The position numbers and the translations under genes were made by a program. 64,000 nt of DNA from Phoma sp. XZ068 (Eukaryota; Ascomycota; Dothideomycetes; Pleosporales; Didymellaceae): the NCBI GenBank assembly GCA_004835665.1, contig RBKR01000020.1, positions 62,001 to 126,000 on the forward strand, in the 5' to 3' direction. Below are positions 20,058 to 31,150 of this stretch, piece after piece. The notes beneath the pieces were generated by a model. That model was not told the DNA's origin. It was given only the letters and a program-made list of their open reading frames with translations, and did not search any database. Position 1 is the stretch's first letter, and each line of letters begins with the position of its first letter.

Positions 20058-22549
20058 AATGCTAAATTCGGTATTTAGCTTTCTGGAATATGCGAAAGGT
20101 GAAAAGAGTGGATGAAGACCAGAACCCCACGAGCAGGTACGGCATGCTATGTGGACATGTAACTGATTTTAAAAGGCAGGGCCTTGCAGGATTTAGACCC
20201 TTCTGGTGAGTCGTCACAGACCTAGCTACCTGTGGCAAATGTGGGACCTTCGAAACAGTAATCGGTCAACACTTCTGCAAAAGGTAGAGATGTGTAGAGT
20301 GGGATTATAATCCTGGCTTGGAGCCTCCTTCAGGCTTGCTGCTGATTGATCTTAATGCTATACGATGCGCCAAGTAGTGATCTTTATAGATATTACCGCT
20401 GAACGGCCGATTGTGCCGAGTAGGACCGCTGACCCCTTCCCCGAGACGATCCCCCGTCCTCCCGTATTAGCCTCAAGAGTCAAGCCTATGCAGAGACTCT
20501 TGATCATGTTGAGATGAAGTCAATTTGCTCTTCAAGTTGTGGTTTATAGCTGCACGTTCTAGCCAGAGCTTCTTCTAGTATATATATAGTGTCATCCAAG
20601 TTGAATGCTTGGGACACTTCGACTTTCATGGTCCGTTTATAATAATTTATGTGGAAATAACTGTCATGATGTAAATTAATGGATCGTGCACATTGTCCAA
20701 TACGATGCGCAATAACTACCCTAACACAGAATGGTTCCCGCAGGCCGCACGGTGTCAAATGGGACATGGAGTGACTGCAGCAAGTATGAAGACGCTGCAC
20801 GGGTGCCTCATCTGGATAACAAGGTTTAAGATGACTTGCATCGTTGTATGATTATGACGGCAATATGGATGGCGCAATCCCGTCGACTTACAGCCGCCAG
20901 GCCAACATGGCATGCGCATGACAGGGCATGAAGTCTCCGAGCTGCACAGCCCGATTTCCAACCTCACTGGATGAGGACACCCCAGTAGCATGCCAAGATG
21001 CTTGGGCCTGGGCTTATGTTCCCGGGACAAAAGCAGCCCGGAATAAGTCTTGAACTTTCCACCACTTCATCAAGTATGAAAGTGATGTATACGCCATGAG
21101 TAAGAACACCCGTTTATACTTCTTTTAGCAGGATATTATTGTTTACTTCCGAGCGAGTGCCTTGCTATGCAATCAATCAGACGGCTATGGAGGTGACCGA
21201 ACCTAACACCTTCCCTCATTGAGCCTGCTGTCGCATTTGGTCGGCATCACTACCACTTATTCATTCGCACTATGTCCTCACAAAGTATTCTTATAAACTC
21301 CGAGCATATAGTGGAAGTTGAAGATTCAACATAAATCAGAGTATCTTTGGACAATACAGCGGAATAATTCGTGGAATTTATAATGATTAGCAATCACCAG
21401 ACTATCTCTTATCGCCACCACAATTGAGCTGTCCTTATTATCATTACTTGTGTTGACACTGTGCTCTGTGTCCGATTAGTCTTCTGTAGTTTAGTGGGTG
21501 GCCATACACAAGAATCTTCCTATCGCATGCGCCTTTGATAAACCTTCATGGATGAAAGTCTACTGCGCTGGTTATAAACAGGGCACTAATTATCGAGTCC
21601 TGCAGCGTGATTACGTTGATGTCTTCTAGCGTGCTCTGAGTTACGGGAGGCATTCTGTAGAGTACCAGAGATATCATTCGATGATTGATCGATGTAAATG
21701 ACACGGTTCTGCAACTTGGCCCAATTCGTGTCGTAGATTTAGCTTGGGTTGCTTTACCTTACGTAGTAATGCTGATGAGTAGGCTCTTACCCATTGTGTC
21801 GATAAGTACACTTTTCATGTGAGAATCAAGGACAGGATCTATTGCCGAATGTGAGTCAGCCACTGCTTTTATATGTCTATACTATTTAATTTATACTCTT
21901 AGCCTGTGATCCATCTTCAATATTCGCCTACGATGTCCAGGATCCACAAGCAAGTCTAAACTCTCCTTCCAGTTTCAAGCACTCTGAACGACAAATAGAA
22001 ACAGGCAGGTTACTCTCCTGTATCTAATGCCTCCAAGCTGGTCGTAAGATCAGCTTATCTGCACGACAGCATAATCACACACTAAAGCATTGCTACAGTC
22101 TCAAGTGATGCCACATTCTCAGCCTTGCCCATCTGCAGCCATCCCTCTACTGAAACATGGCCTTGCCGAGGCGTTTCTAACCAACAAACCGCACCCTTGC
22201 GTATGTAAAGTCTGACTTCCTGTGTTTCTTACTTGTCTTCCAAGTCCGTGCCAAGATTCTATCATGACAAGGACGGCTCAGGCCTATCGCACTATTCAAC
22301 CTAGATGGCAAGTGGTTGGCACTCCACCTGCAGAGCATTTCCACTTCCAACAGCCTACAGCCTATAACTAATCGCTATTGGTTGCAGTGCGCGTATTGCG
22401 GACTGTATTGAACGCCATCAAATGCACTGCGCAAGGCTGAGAAGTAGGTGTGGGGGCCGTGCATGGCAGAGTCCTCTACATCAACATCGCAACTCAGCTT
22501 CCCCGACTTCAATTTGTGTTACTCAAGCTCGACGATTCTATTTCTCACA
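20058..22549. other. Gene-free interval of about 2.5 kb
   Basis: Mixed-composition noncoding sequence. Open frames at 20504-20800 and 20755-21030 lack any recognisable motif and show no codon bias. I see no repeat, tRNA or transposon ends. The last few hundred bases are the promoter side of the cysteine-rich protein gene at 22550. Confidence 0.5.
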
Positions 22550-23298
22550 ATGCGTTTCTCGGTATTGACGCTCGCCTGTGCCATCGCTGGAAGTCTCGCG
22601 ACTAATACCTTAGCCACCGTCAACACAGAGCCCAGCAAGCATTATCACAGTCCGCCACTGCAACACAAATTTGCTCAATGGCAGCCTCGGAACCTCTTCG
22701 CTCGACAAGGTGGGCTGATATCTCGACAGGAGAAAAAGAAGTCATATTTAACCTTCAATAGCGGTGATAGGTTGTACTGATAACCTTGGCGGGAGCTACC
22801 TATGCACCTCAAATTCGCAATGTGTACGACACTAAACGACTTCTTCACCGTCTCGGCTAACCTGAAGCTAGTGTAATGGTCATACTTTCGACACAATGTG
22901 CCCTAGTAAGCCAAGGAGTACTATTCGTCGCGCTTGTACTGACATCTTCAACAGGACCTGGCCTAACCTGTTGCCCACATATCAATACCCTATGTCCCTC
23001 TAATCAGGCTTGTTGCGGGACGGGATGTTGTCCAGTAGGCGCATATTGCACTTCGGCATTGACCTGCGCGTGGCGAACGACTTCAAGCACCAGCACTCGA
23101 GCCACGGGAACTGGCACACGACAGACGAATGCGGCATCAGACGATAACGGAGATCGACCGGAGGAAGGATTGAGCCGGTCCGACATAATTGCGCTGGGGG
23201 TGGGGCTTGGGGTAGGCCTTCCGTCGTTGGCAATAAGCTTTATAGCTATGTGCTTGATGTGTCCGTGCTGTCCCTGGGCGAGAAAAAGAAAGGGGTAA
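22550..23298 (+). CDS. Cysteine-rich secreted, membrane-anchored protein (unknown function)
   Basis: Four exons (22550-22709, 22771-22823, 22872-22905, 22955-23298) with introns of 61, 48 and 49 bp join in frame to 196 aa. MRFSVLTLACAIAGSLA is a signal peptide. Exons 2 and 3 encode cysteine-containing segments (GCTDNLGGSYLCTSNSQC and CNGHTFDTMCP) that lead into CCPHINTLCPSNQACC and GTGCCPVGAYC in exon 4. A Ser/Thr-rich linker follows, then a hydrophobic helix (IIALGVGLGVGLPSLAISFI) and a short CPCC-basic tail, so the protein should be exposed at the cell surface. The paired CC spacing recalls granulin-like or other disulfide-rich modules, but I do not assign a family. The tiny exons explain why no single open frame shows the gene. 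Confidence 0.68.
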
Positions 23299-23454
23299 AA
23301 TGGCAATGCTAGTGCATGATACAGGCATTTAAACTTTGGTGATTTCGTAAACTGTAGCAAGCGCCGGTGTAAGACTACGTATAAATCCCAATACTCATTT
23401 ACTGTTTACCTAGAAACTCCCTCCCTCCAATGAGTCTAGAGTCTCAGGGGTACA

Positions 23455-24492
23455 TCATTCCACAGAACCTTCAGATAGGAACTGCACTATCCGCTCAAGC
23501 CCCTGCAAGTCGCCCTCCACAGTATTCACCAACTCCCTATCCACCCAACCCATCGTATACCCACCTCCAAAATCCACCAAATATGCATCCCCAAGCCCAT
23601 CAACCAGAATATTATCAACCTTTGCGTCTCCCCAAACAATCTGGTGTGCGTGAAGCTCGTGGACTGAATGAGTAATTTGCTGAACCCACTTTTCGCGCTG
23701 CGAGGTCTTCTGACCCCTTCCAGCGCAGCGCAGTGTCTTGTTACTACAATCGATGTATGACAAGAGGAAACCGAGTATTCTGGACGTTGTCTCTTGTTCA
23801 ACCACGCCGAGGAGTCGCGAGGTGCGTACGTCGTCGGACAGTTCAGCGGCGTGGATCTTGGCGTATGTAGATAATTCTTGGTTGGTTGTGGAAGTGTCAC
23901 ACCAATGTAACGTTTTGAAGAAGCTGATATCCTGTCCCTTGATGTACACTTTGCTAGGCTTTGTTGGTAGGGCCACCGCGTCTTCGCTCAGCCGAATGTG
24001 GATGTCATTGGGACGGTACATGGGGAATGTAGAACCGGCGAGCCTTTGAGTGGGAGGGAGAAGAACGCCAGGAGGAATGCGGTCGTCGGTGATGTCAAGT
24101 GGAACGGGAACCAGCTCATCTCCAGCCAGCTGTAGAGTGTACCTGACTTGTTTCGGAAATAGGCAGTCCTGGAGCGTGTACAGTCGTTTATAGTCCAGTG
24201 GACGTATGTCGCGGAACAGCGGTAGAAACGGGTTCGTGGCCCATTCGTAGAATTCTTCAAGAGGATTGACAAACTCATCGTCGGGATTTTCTGGCAGAGG
24301 CGGAATGTACTCTGGATCCGAGTGTTCTACATGCTCCAAGTACTCCTGCAGCAACCTTGGGTTGCCTTCGAAATTGGCGGTGAACAGGTCTATACGGAAG
24401 TGTACGTCGCTGACGAAGACGTTCAATTCAACATCGGTATTGTGGATGCTGCTCCCAGTTGATCCAATCTCGTACATTAGACGCTGAGCCAT
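23455..24492 (-). CDS. Protein kinase-like fold protein
   Basis: Single-exon, 345-aa fungal protein with a divergent kinase-like C-terminus. WGDAKVDNILVD (about residues 287-298) corresponds to the HRD-x4-N catalytic loop, with GDAK in place of HRD-x-K, and VDFGG (306-310) is the DFG motif. A normal glycine-rich loop is not evident; a candidate lysine (KVYIKGQDISFFK) lies near residue 190. The N-terminal half (MAQRLMYEIGSTGSSIHN) is of unknown nature. This pattern is common in fungal lineage-specific kinase-like proteins; whether it phosphorylates anything is open. It converges on the cysteine-rich protein gene, with 156 bp between stop codons. Confidence 0.72.
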   Translation of the reverse strand: MAQRLMYEIGSTGSSIHNTDVELNVFVSDVHFRIDLFTANFEGNPRLLQEYLEHVEHSDPEYIPPLPENPDDEFVNPLEEFYEWATNPFLPLFRDIRPLDYKRLYTLQDCLFPKQVRYTLQLAGDELVPVPLDITDDRIPPGVLLPPTQRLAGSTFPMYRPNDIHIRLSEDAVALPTKPSKVYIKGQDISFFKTLHWCDTSTTNQELSTYAKIHAAELSDDVRTSRLLGVVEQETTSRILGFLLSYIDCSNKTLRCAGRGQKTSQREKWVQQITHSVHELHAHQIVWGDAKVDNILVDGLGDAYLVDFGGGYTMGWVDRELVNTVEGDLQGLERIVQFLSEGSVE

Positions 24493-25559
24493 CGTGGAGG
24501 CTGAGATGAGCCCTTAACTAGAGAGGTACCGTCGATTTGTGCCAGGTATACTGCAACAGCCTTTCAATATTATAGGGCTGAGAAAAAGAGAGAAAAAAAT
24601 CGAGGTGACGGGCGAACGCTTGTCAAAATTAGGCAACAGCGTCGATAACATGCGACGGCGGCGTGGCATGGGGGATGGATCGGGAATCTTGGACGAACTT
24701 CATATCAGTTGCTTCGCTCTGCCAGGGAAAAGCAATTGTTCGGTATTGGTCACTTTTGAACCAATAACGGCTATCCTACAGTTTTCTGTACCACGTCGTA
24801 AATAAATCGTTGATCTACGGAAACTCCCACACTGAAACATATCCATACATCCCAACCGAGTAGGTAGTACAGCCACGATAGGTTTATAAGACGGTTTCTT
24901 ATGCGGCCGTGGTGTTCCCAGCTTGGTAATGTGCGAACTACTTCTTCACGTCCACAAATAATATTCAATAAGCATGATTCACTTATATTATCTTAATCAT
25001 TTCCCTTGGTGTACATGGGAGAGATTGCTGTTAACGCTCTGGACATTACAAAATAGTACTTTTGTAAATGGCTAGAGGTTCCTGGCGCAGACGCGGATGG
25101 TGGGGAGGGAGGAGGTGGATGGGTGGAGTTTGATGGCTATGATTTCGCCTTTGTAGATGGCTGTTTCGTGGTGTGGCGATCCCGCCTTACGCTTTGACCC
25201 GAACGTGGGATCAAGCGGGTAAGACGTCGCTCGTGAGGAGGCAGGAGCCCGGGGAATGTTCGTCATGGCGGTACAACAAGTACAGCCAGCACAGACTTGT
25301 CATCTGCACGTGCAAGCAGTGTGCATGGTGCAGGTTCGGGTTAATAACATGTGACATTGGACCTCGGACAGATGGCAGCATCATCCAACCAACACAAACC
25401 AAAAGAGGTTGGTGTATGACGGTGGTGATGAAAGGTCGGCAATGGATGTGGTTCTTGGCCCCCCTGCTCGGCTACACTTGCCTCATCCTCGAGCTCCTGG
25501 CCGTCCAACGGGGTTGCATGAGCGCCCGCGGGACTGCCGACGACACCCACGACGCGACC
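24493..25559. other. Intergenic region before the DENN-family gene
   Basis: About 1.1 kb. Frames open into it from 25173 on the plus strand, but only the part from about 25518 or 25560 belongs to the downstream gene. No other gene, repeat or RNA is seen. A purine run (AGAAAAAGAGAGAAAAAAA) lies near 24580. Confidence 0.5.
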
Positions 25560-27342
25560 ATGTCGGCCTCGACGCACTCGACGCACTCGAGCGCGACCGA
25601 CGGCGACGGCGGGAGCAGCAGTGATGCGCCGCACGTCGAGGCGCTCTTCCTGATCAGATTCGACAAAAGAGTCGGGTGAGTGGGCGAGCACCGCGATGGC
25701 GTGCGCCGTGCTGATGGCTACAGCTACACAATCGCGTGGAAGCGCACCGCCAGCGACACGGAGCTGGACGGCGTCGAGTTCAAGTCGCTGCCGTCCGGGC
25801 TGCACACGCTGAGCAGCGACCTCGTCTACTTTACGCATGCGGGCTATGCTGGGCTGAGCGCATTTGCGCGGGGGGACGCGGGCGCCGAGGACAGGAACGC
25901 CAACTTTGTCTCGGTCGGCATCCTGGTGAGGCGGGAGGGGCGGTTTGGCCGGCTGGGGCGCGGCTGGCTGCTGGCCGGGCGGCTCGAGAAGATTGCGGCG
26001 GCGCTGGCTCAAGACGAGACGGAGGCCCCTTTGGAGGAGTTCTGGGCGGACACGAGAGGCAGGGCAAAGACGAGCGACGCCGACAGGGCGAAGACACCCA
26101 ATGCCGACAGGGCGAAGACAACCAATGCCGACAGGGCGAAGACACCCAATGCCGACAGGGCCGCCGTCCGCGACCGCGCCATCTCGACCGTCACGGCCAT
26201 CCCCAAGGACGAGGAGCGTCTGCCCGAGTACCACCCGGCGCTGGCCATCCTGCAGTACCTCAGCCTGTTTGGCCCGCTGGTCTTCCGCCTGCAGCAGGCC
26301 GCCCTGCTCCGCAAGCGCATCCTCTTCGTCGGCAGCCCGCCCGTGCGGACGACGTGCGAGTTTGGTGAGCCCTGCATGTCACATCGCATTCCTCGCACTA
26401 ACACGTGCAGTCTACAACCTCTCCGTCCTCTCCAGCATCTCTCCCCGCGACGCCGAGCACCTCGCCCCCGGCACCGACGCCCTGCTGCGCCTGCCCTCCC
26501 TCTTCTCCATTGGCGTGCACGACATCCCCTACCTCGAGGACCTGCGCAGCCCCAAGGGCGGCCACACCCCGGGCAACGACATGGCCGAGGGCTGGGTGGC
26601 TTGCACCACCGACGAGATCATCGCAACAAAGCAAAAGCTGTATGACATCATTGTCGAGATCCCGCACGCCGTCGACTCGAACGCGCAGCGACACTGGCCG
26701 AAGCTGCGCACGAGCGAGGGCGACGTCATCAAGGCCAGCCAGCGCGACGTGGCCCGCTACAAGCTGCTGCACCGCGAGATCTGGAAGCACCACCAGCAAG
26801 CGACCGAGACCTTTCACGACGAGGACGACCAAAACGACGCCGCACCGCTGATATCACATGACGAGATTGATGCCAAGCGCGCAGACGACGACTTCAACGA
26901 GGCCTACGACGACACAGCCGTCGAGCCCATCACGTGGTCACGCCTCGCATACCAGGGCTTCATGTGGTGGGCCAGCGCTGGCGAGCGAGATGCATACCCC
27001 TCCGCCGAGAAGGAGCTCGACCGCGAGCTCGTAGGCGACATATCCGCCTACGCCGACTCGGTCGAGACGGCCGTCATTGCCTACTTCCACCGCCAGACTT
27101 CACTCTTAATCACGGTACTGTCGCAGCTGATAGAAAGTGAGCACGAAAACGAAGAAAGAGAGGGCGAAGAAGGTGACGCCCTGTGGATCGACCGGGAAGA
27201 TTTGAGCAGGTTGGGCTTGGATACGTGGAGCGAGGCGGACCGCGCCTATGTGCAGGAGTTTGGCAGCCTGTACTTTGGGCGGAGAGTCGAAGTCAGAGGG
27301 AACGAGGTGGACTGCTGCGGTTTGCGGGTTCCCTTATTGTAG
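25560..27342 (+). CDS. DENN-type protein, LCHN/DENND11 (Anr2-like, DUF4484) family
   Basis: Predicted DENN-fold membrane-trafficking regulator of the LCHN/DENND11-Anr2 family. Exons 25560-25675, 25724-26364 and 26411-27342 with introns of 48 and 46 bp give 562 aa. The N-terminal longin-like strand VEALFLIRFDKRVGYTIAWK spans intron 1, which supports that splice. The core has ILQYLSLFGPLVFRLQQAAL and the KRILFVGSPP strand; the C-terminal DUF4484-like part contains WSRLAYQGFMWWASAGERD. Residues about 172-203 are an ADRAKTPN octapeptide repeat encoded by a 24 bp minisatellite, in a loop between domains. An in-frame ATG at 25518 would add 14 residues. It lies 412 bp upstream of LEU4 in the same direction. 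Confidence 0.82.
26077..26163 (+). repeat. In-frame 24 bp minisatellite in the DENN-family gene
   Basis: GCCGACAGGGCG recurs at 26079, 26103, 26127 and 26151, an exact 24 bp period. It encodes four near-identical copies of ADRAKTPN, one with T for P. A more diverged preceding copy (GRAKTSD) may extend it. The period is a multiple of three, so copy-number change keeps the frame. Confidence 0.9.
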
Positions 27343-27754
27343 GTGCATCACCACGGCTGGACCGGGTCATGTCGGACGTAGGATATGTTCAAGTATCTAA
27401 TACTCTCTGCAGCCGTACTGCAGCATACAATGACTTCAAATCCTACCACACTCATTCGCTCGTGGTTGACAAGGCCGAGATCGGAGCGGTCGTCTCGGAC
27501 GAGCCCCGCATTCTTTCGACTTTTGCGCCAATGCGCGCCGCCCCGCATCGTCATACGCCCTGCGAGCATGGCGACGGCTTAACCTCGCACGACGAAATTG
27601 TTTGCTATGATTCACAGCTCGTGACTCTTCGACAAACATCCCCTTCCCTTCTCTCTGAATTTCTCTTGCGATACCCCAATCACCACTTGATTGTGACTGA
27701 TTGACTATATTCACCTCATCCACGGATTCATTGCCATTGCCGCTGAACGCAAAG
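27343..27754 (+). promoter_or_regulatory. LEU4 promoter with Gcn4/CPC1-type sites
   Basis: This 412 bp interval precedes LEU4. Three heptamers fit the general-control consensus TGABTVW: TGACTCT at 27622-27628, TGACTGA at 27694-27700 and TGACTAT at 27702-27708. The last two are almost adjacent and lie about 50 bp before the ATG. Amino-acid biosynthesis genes in fungi are commonly under Gcn4/CpcA cross-pathway control. I found no Leu3-type CCGGNNCCGG site. Confidence 0.45.
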
Positions 27755-29569
27755 ATGCCTATGCTCGCTGAGCCGTGGAAAAAGTACAAGGCGTTCAAGC
27801 CGCTGAACCTGCCCGACAGGACATGGCCGAGCAAGACGATTGAGAAGCCCCCAAGATGGCTGTCGACGGATCTGCGCGACGGCAACCAGAGTCTGGTCGA
27901 CCCCATGGTTTGTGCACAAGTCACTTTTACGACGACACGCTAACAACCACAGGACGGCGAGCAGAAGTGGATGTACTTCCAGATGCTCACAAGACTCGGC
28001 TACAAGGAGATTGAGGTCTCGTTCCCGTCCGCCTCGCAGACCGACTTCGACTTCACACAGCGCCTGGTCAAGACGCCCGGCATCGTCCCGGACGACGTCT
28101 GGCTGCAGGTCCTGTCGCCGTGCCGGAAAGAGCTCATCCGCCGCACCGTCGACTCGCTCAAGGGCGCGAAGAAGGCCATTCTCCACCTGTACCTGGCGAC
28201 CAGCCCCTGCTTCCAGCAGATTGTCTTCAACATGAACGACGAGGAGACGATTGCCCTGGCGGTTGAATGCACAAAATACGCGCGCTCCATCACAAAGGAC
28301 GACCCCGAGCAGGCAGGGACGCAGTGGCATTACGAGTTCTCGCCCGAGACCTTCTCCGACTCCAAGCCCGAGTTTGCGCTGGAGGTCTGCGAGGCCGTCA
28401 AGGCCGCGTGGGAGCCCACGGTCGAGGACCCCATCATTTTCAACCTGCCTGCGACCGTCGAGATGGCCACACCCAACGTCTACGCCGACCAGATTGAGTT
28501 CTTCTGCAGGAACATCTCCGAGCGCGAGAAGATCTGCGTGTCTCTGCACCCCCACAACGACCGCGGCTGTGCGGTTGCCGCAGCAGAACTCGCGCAGATG
28601 GCTGGTGCAGACCGCGTAGAGGGCACCCTCTTCGGCAACGGCGAGCGCACTGGAAACGTCGATCTCGTGACCCTCGGCCTGAACCTGTACACGCAGGGCA
28701 TCCACCCCAAGATCGACTTCTCCGATTTGAAGTCAATCATCGACATGGTCGAGACGTGCAACAAGATCCCCATCCACCCGCGCGCCCCCTACGGCGGCCA
28801 GCTCGTCGTCTGCGCCTTCTCCGGCTCGCACCAAGACGCCATCAAAAAGGGCTTCCAGAAGCGCAAGCAAGAGGGCGCAACCAACGAATCCCACTGGCAA
28901 ATCCCCTACCTCCCCCTCGACCCCCAGGACATCGGCCGCACCTACGAAGCCATCATCCGCGTAAACTCGCAATCCGGCAAAGGCGGCGTAGCCTGGATCA
29001 TCCAGCGCCAGCTAGAACTCGACCTCCCGCGCGGTCTGCAAATCGCCTTCTCCAAAGTCGTACAAAAAGAAACCGACCGTCTCGGCCGCGAACTCCTCCC
29101 CACAGAAATCACCCACCTCTTCGAAGAAGCCTACCACCTCAAGCGCAACCCGCGCTTCGGCCTCATCGACTACGACATCGTCGCCGACCGCTCCAAAACC
29201 CCCGAGCCCCCAACATCCGGCAAAACGAACAAGACCTCCAACCTCCGCCGCATCTTCAAAGGCGTCCTCGAAATCGACGGCCAAGAACACAAAATCCAAG
29301 GCTCCGGCAACGGCGCCATCTCCTCCCTCGCCGACGCCCTCCGCGGTCTAGGCATCGAACTAGACGTAGTAGACTACACGGAGCACACCATCGGGACCAA
29401 CAAAGACGCCCGCGCCGCGACATACATCGGCTGCGTCGTCGCAGGCGGGAGCCAGAAAGTCTGGGGCGTAGGCATCCACCACGATGTCGTGCAGGCGAGT
29501 TTAATCGCGCTGCTGAGCGCCGCTTCTTCGGTATGGTTGAATGATAAAGAAGCGATTTGGCGGACTTGA
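27755..29569 (+). CDS. LEU4: 2-isopropylmalate synthase (alpha-IPM synthase)
   Basis: Condenses 2-ketoisovalerate with acetyl-CoA, the committed step of leucine biosynthesis, usually mitochondrial in fungi. Exons 27755-27907 and 27953-29569 with one 45 bp intron give 589 aa, close to yeast Leu4. Motifs: LSTDLRDGNQSLVDPM (metal- and substrate-binding RDGNQ) near residue 40, the catalytic-barrel metal ligands in SLHPHNDRGCAVAAAELAQM, GNGERTGNVDLVTL, and the C-terminal LeuA allosteric domain with GSGNGAISSLADAL, where leucine feedback acts. No obvious mitochondrial presequence precedes MPMLAEPWKKYKAF, so a cytosolic or short-form isozyme is possible. The frame upstream opens with TTG, not ATG. 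Confidence 0.95.
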
Positions 29570-29767
29570 GGCTGAAATTGTATGTGTAGTTTTTGTCGAG
29601 TAGACCCGCCACGCCGATTCCGTATCGGCCTAAGAGGAGCGATACGTTGGATATTCCTGTTAGTCCGTTGAGGAGGGGGGAGAGTGTGGGTGGGGATGTG
29701 GTGGATAGGTTGGAGAAGATGGTTAGTGGTGAGCAGGCGGATGTGCAGGGGGCGGGGGTGTAGGTGT

Positions 29768-29863
29768 GTAGCGACGGAGGAGCGCAGCGATGGAGGAGCG
29801 TAGCGATGGAGGAGCGCAGCGGCGCAGGAGCCTTAGTGACGTTGGAGCGTAGCGACATAGGAC
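29768..29863. repeat. 16 bp minisatellite
   Basis: Four units of GTAGCGATGGAGGAGC type follow one another at 29768, 29784, 29800 and 29816 with one to four mismatches. Diverged copies continue to about 29863. It lies about 200 bp past the LEU4 stop codon. Confidence 0.85.
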
Positions 29864-30159
29864 CGGAACTGTAGTATCGATCCGAACTGTGTGGGTACTG
29901 AGGTAGTTGGGCATGGTTGCATTAACTGGTTTAGTTTGGTGTTTAAAAGTGCTGGCTGTGCTGTGTAGCATTGAATATTAAGTATTCCACCATGTTTCAC
30001 CTCGTGCAGTGTTATTCAAATTCGTCAGATGTGATACTGCTCGTTGGATGTGGTTTAGTCTTGATATGGGCAGGAAGATGCTGGACGTGAAGCAGCGGAC
30101 ATAAACCATATCACTCCTTTGTCTAAGTCGTCAGAAAGATAACATCTTCCCTCCCTCAA

Positions 30160-30203
30160 TCGACTACAAGCAAGAAACCAGTCGACTACAAGCAAAAAAC
30201 CAG
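30160..30203. repeat. 22 bp direct tandem duplication
   Basis: TCGACTACAAGCAAGAAACC plus AG at 30160-30181 is repeated at 30182-30203 with one G to A difference. It is noncoding. Confidence 0.85.
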
Positions 30204-31150
30204 CAAATCCCAACGCCCGCATCACTATCTAGACAACGATAAGGAGAGACGACTCATAATGTGTATTGCATGGAATGATTGATCGGTCGATCAAGTGAAG
30301 CAATCACCATCACATAGACAATCGCAACCCGCCTCCCGTCTCCCTAGATGCATTCATTTGCCAAGCTAAGCGTGTTCGTGTGGAAGGAGTGCTACTAATG
30401 AACGCCGGGATCTTTTGGTGGTACCTCCGTCAGGATTCTACCGACTCATGGAGTCAACCTACCAGACCCATGGACTCGATTAGATCCATCCTTCTCTCCC
30501 TCCTTAGCCACAACCTACTAGTTCCTAGCAGATACCCGCTACTACCGTAGCTTTTCATAGTTCCACTCGACTATTTCTTTCATTTAGATTAGATAAGAGA
30601 CCCTACTAGTGGATAATACACTAGAGACTTTAGATAGTGGGCACCTTGTCTGCTATTTTGTCCCTTTTCCACAAATCAAGTCCTTTTCTAGGCCGCTCTC
30701 CTGTGCCTGTGAGGTCTCCCTTCGGCTTCTGCGCTTCGGTTGGTCACTTTGAGGACTTTGGGGTGTTGCTTGGTGTTTTTAATAGCTGTATCCTGTAGAA
30801 ACAGGGTGCTATCAGTGAGTAGATATATGAAGAGAAAATCTTTGGGAAGTGTAGTCTTGATTTGGCAGTGCTGGGGTTGTATCTGGAAGTGCGCAAGCAC
30901 AAGAGGGGGAATGTCAATTATTTCACGTGTTCACCGTTCCTATGAGCTGGGTTCCAGCGTTTCTACCCGCATTAATGCGTACGCTAGTACTATCGAATTC
31001 GAACGATGCAGTCTTGTACTGTTCATTTGGCAGCTTCATTTTCTAATCTGGAAGGGCAAGTGATATACTTAAAAACTCATCTATTCCACATCCCCTTCAG
31101 CTCACTCACTAGATCACCATCCACCACCTCCCACCCATCCCCTCACACCC

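Larger units (their letters stand above)
29570..31150. other. Intergenic region with short tandem repeats
   Basis: About 1.6 kb between convergent LEU4 and the DUF1989 gene. It contains a 16 bp minisatellite (29768-29831 and decayed copies beyond) and a 22 bp tandem duplication (30160-30203). The rest has stops in all frames; the plus-strand frame at 30740-31063 has no recognisable features. Confidence 0.55.

Noticed and set aside
27343..27754. Leu3-type binding site before LEU4
   Set aside because: No CCGGNNCCGG sequence is present; only single CGG or CCGG half-sites occur.
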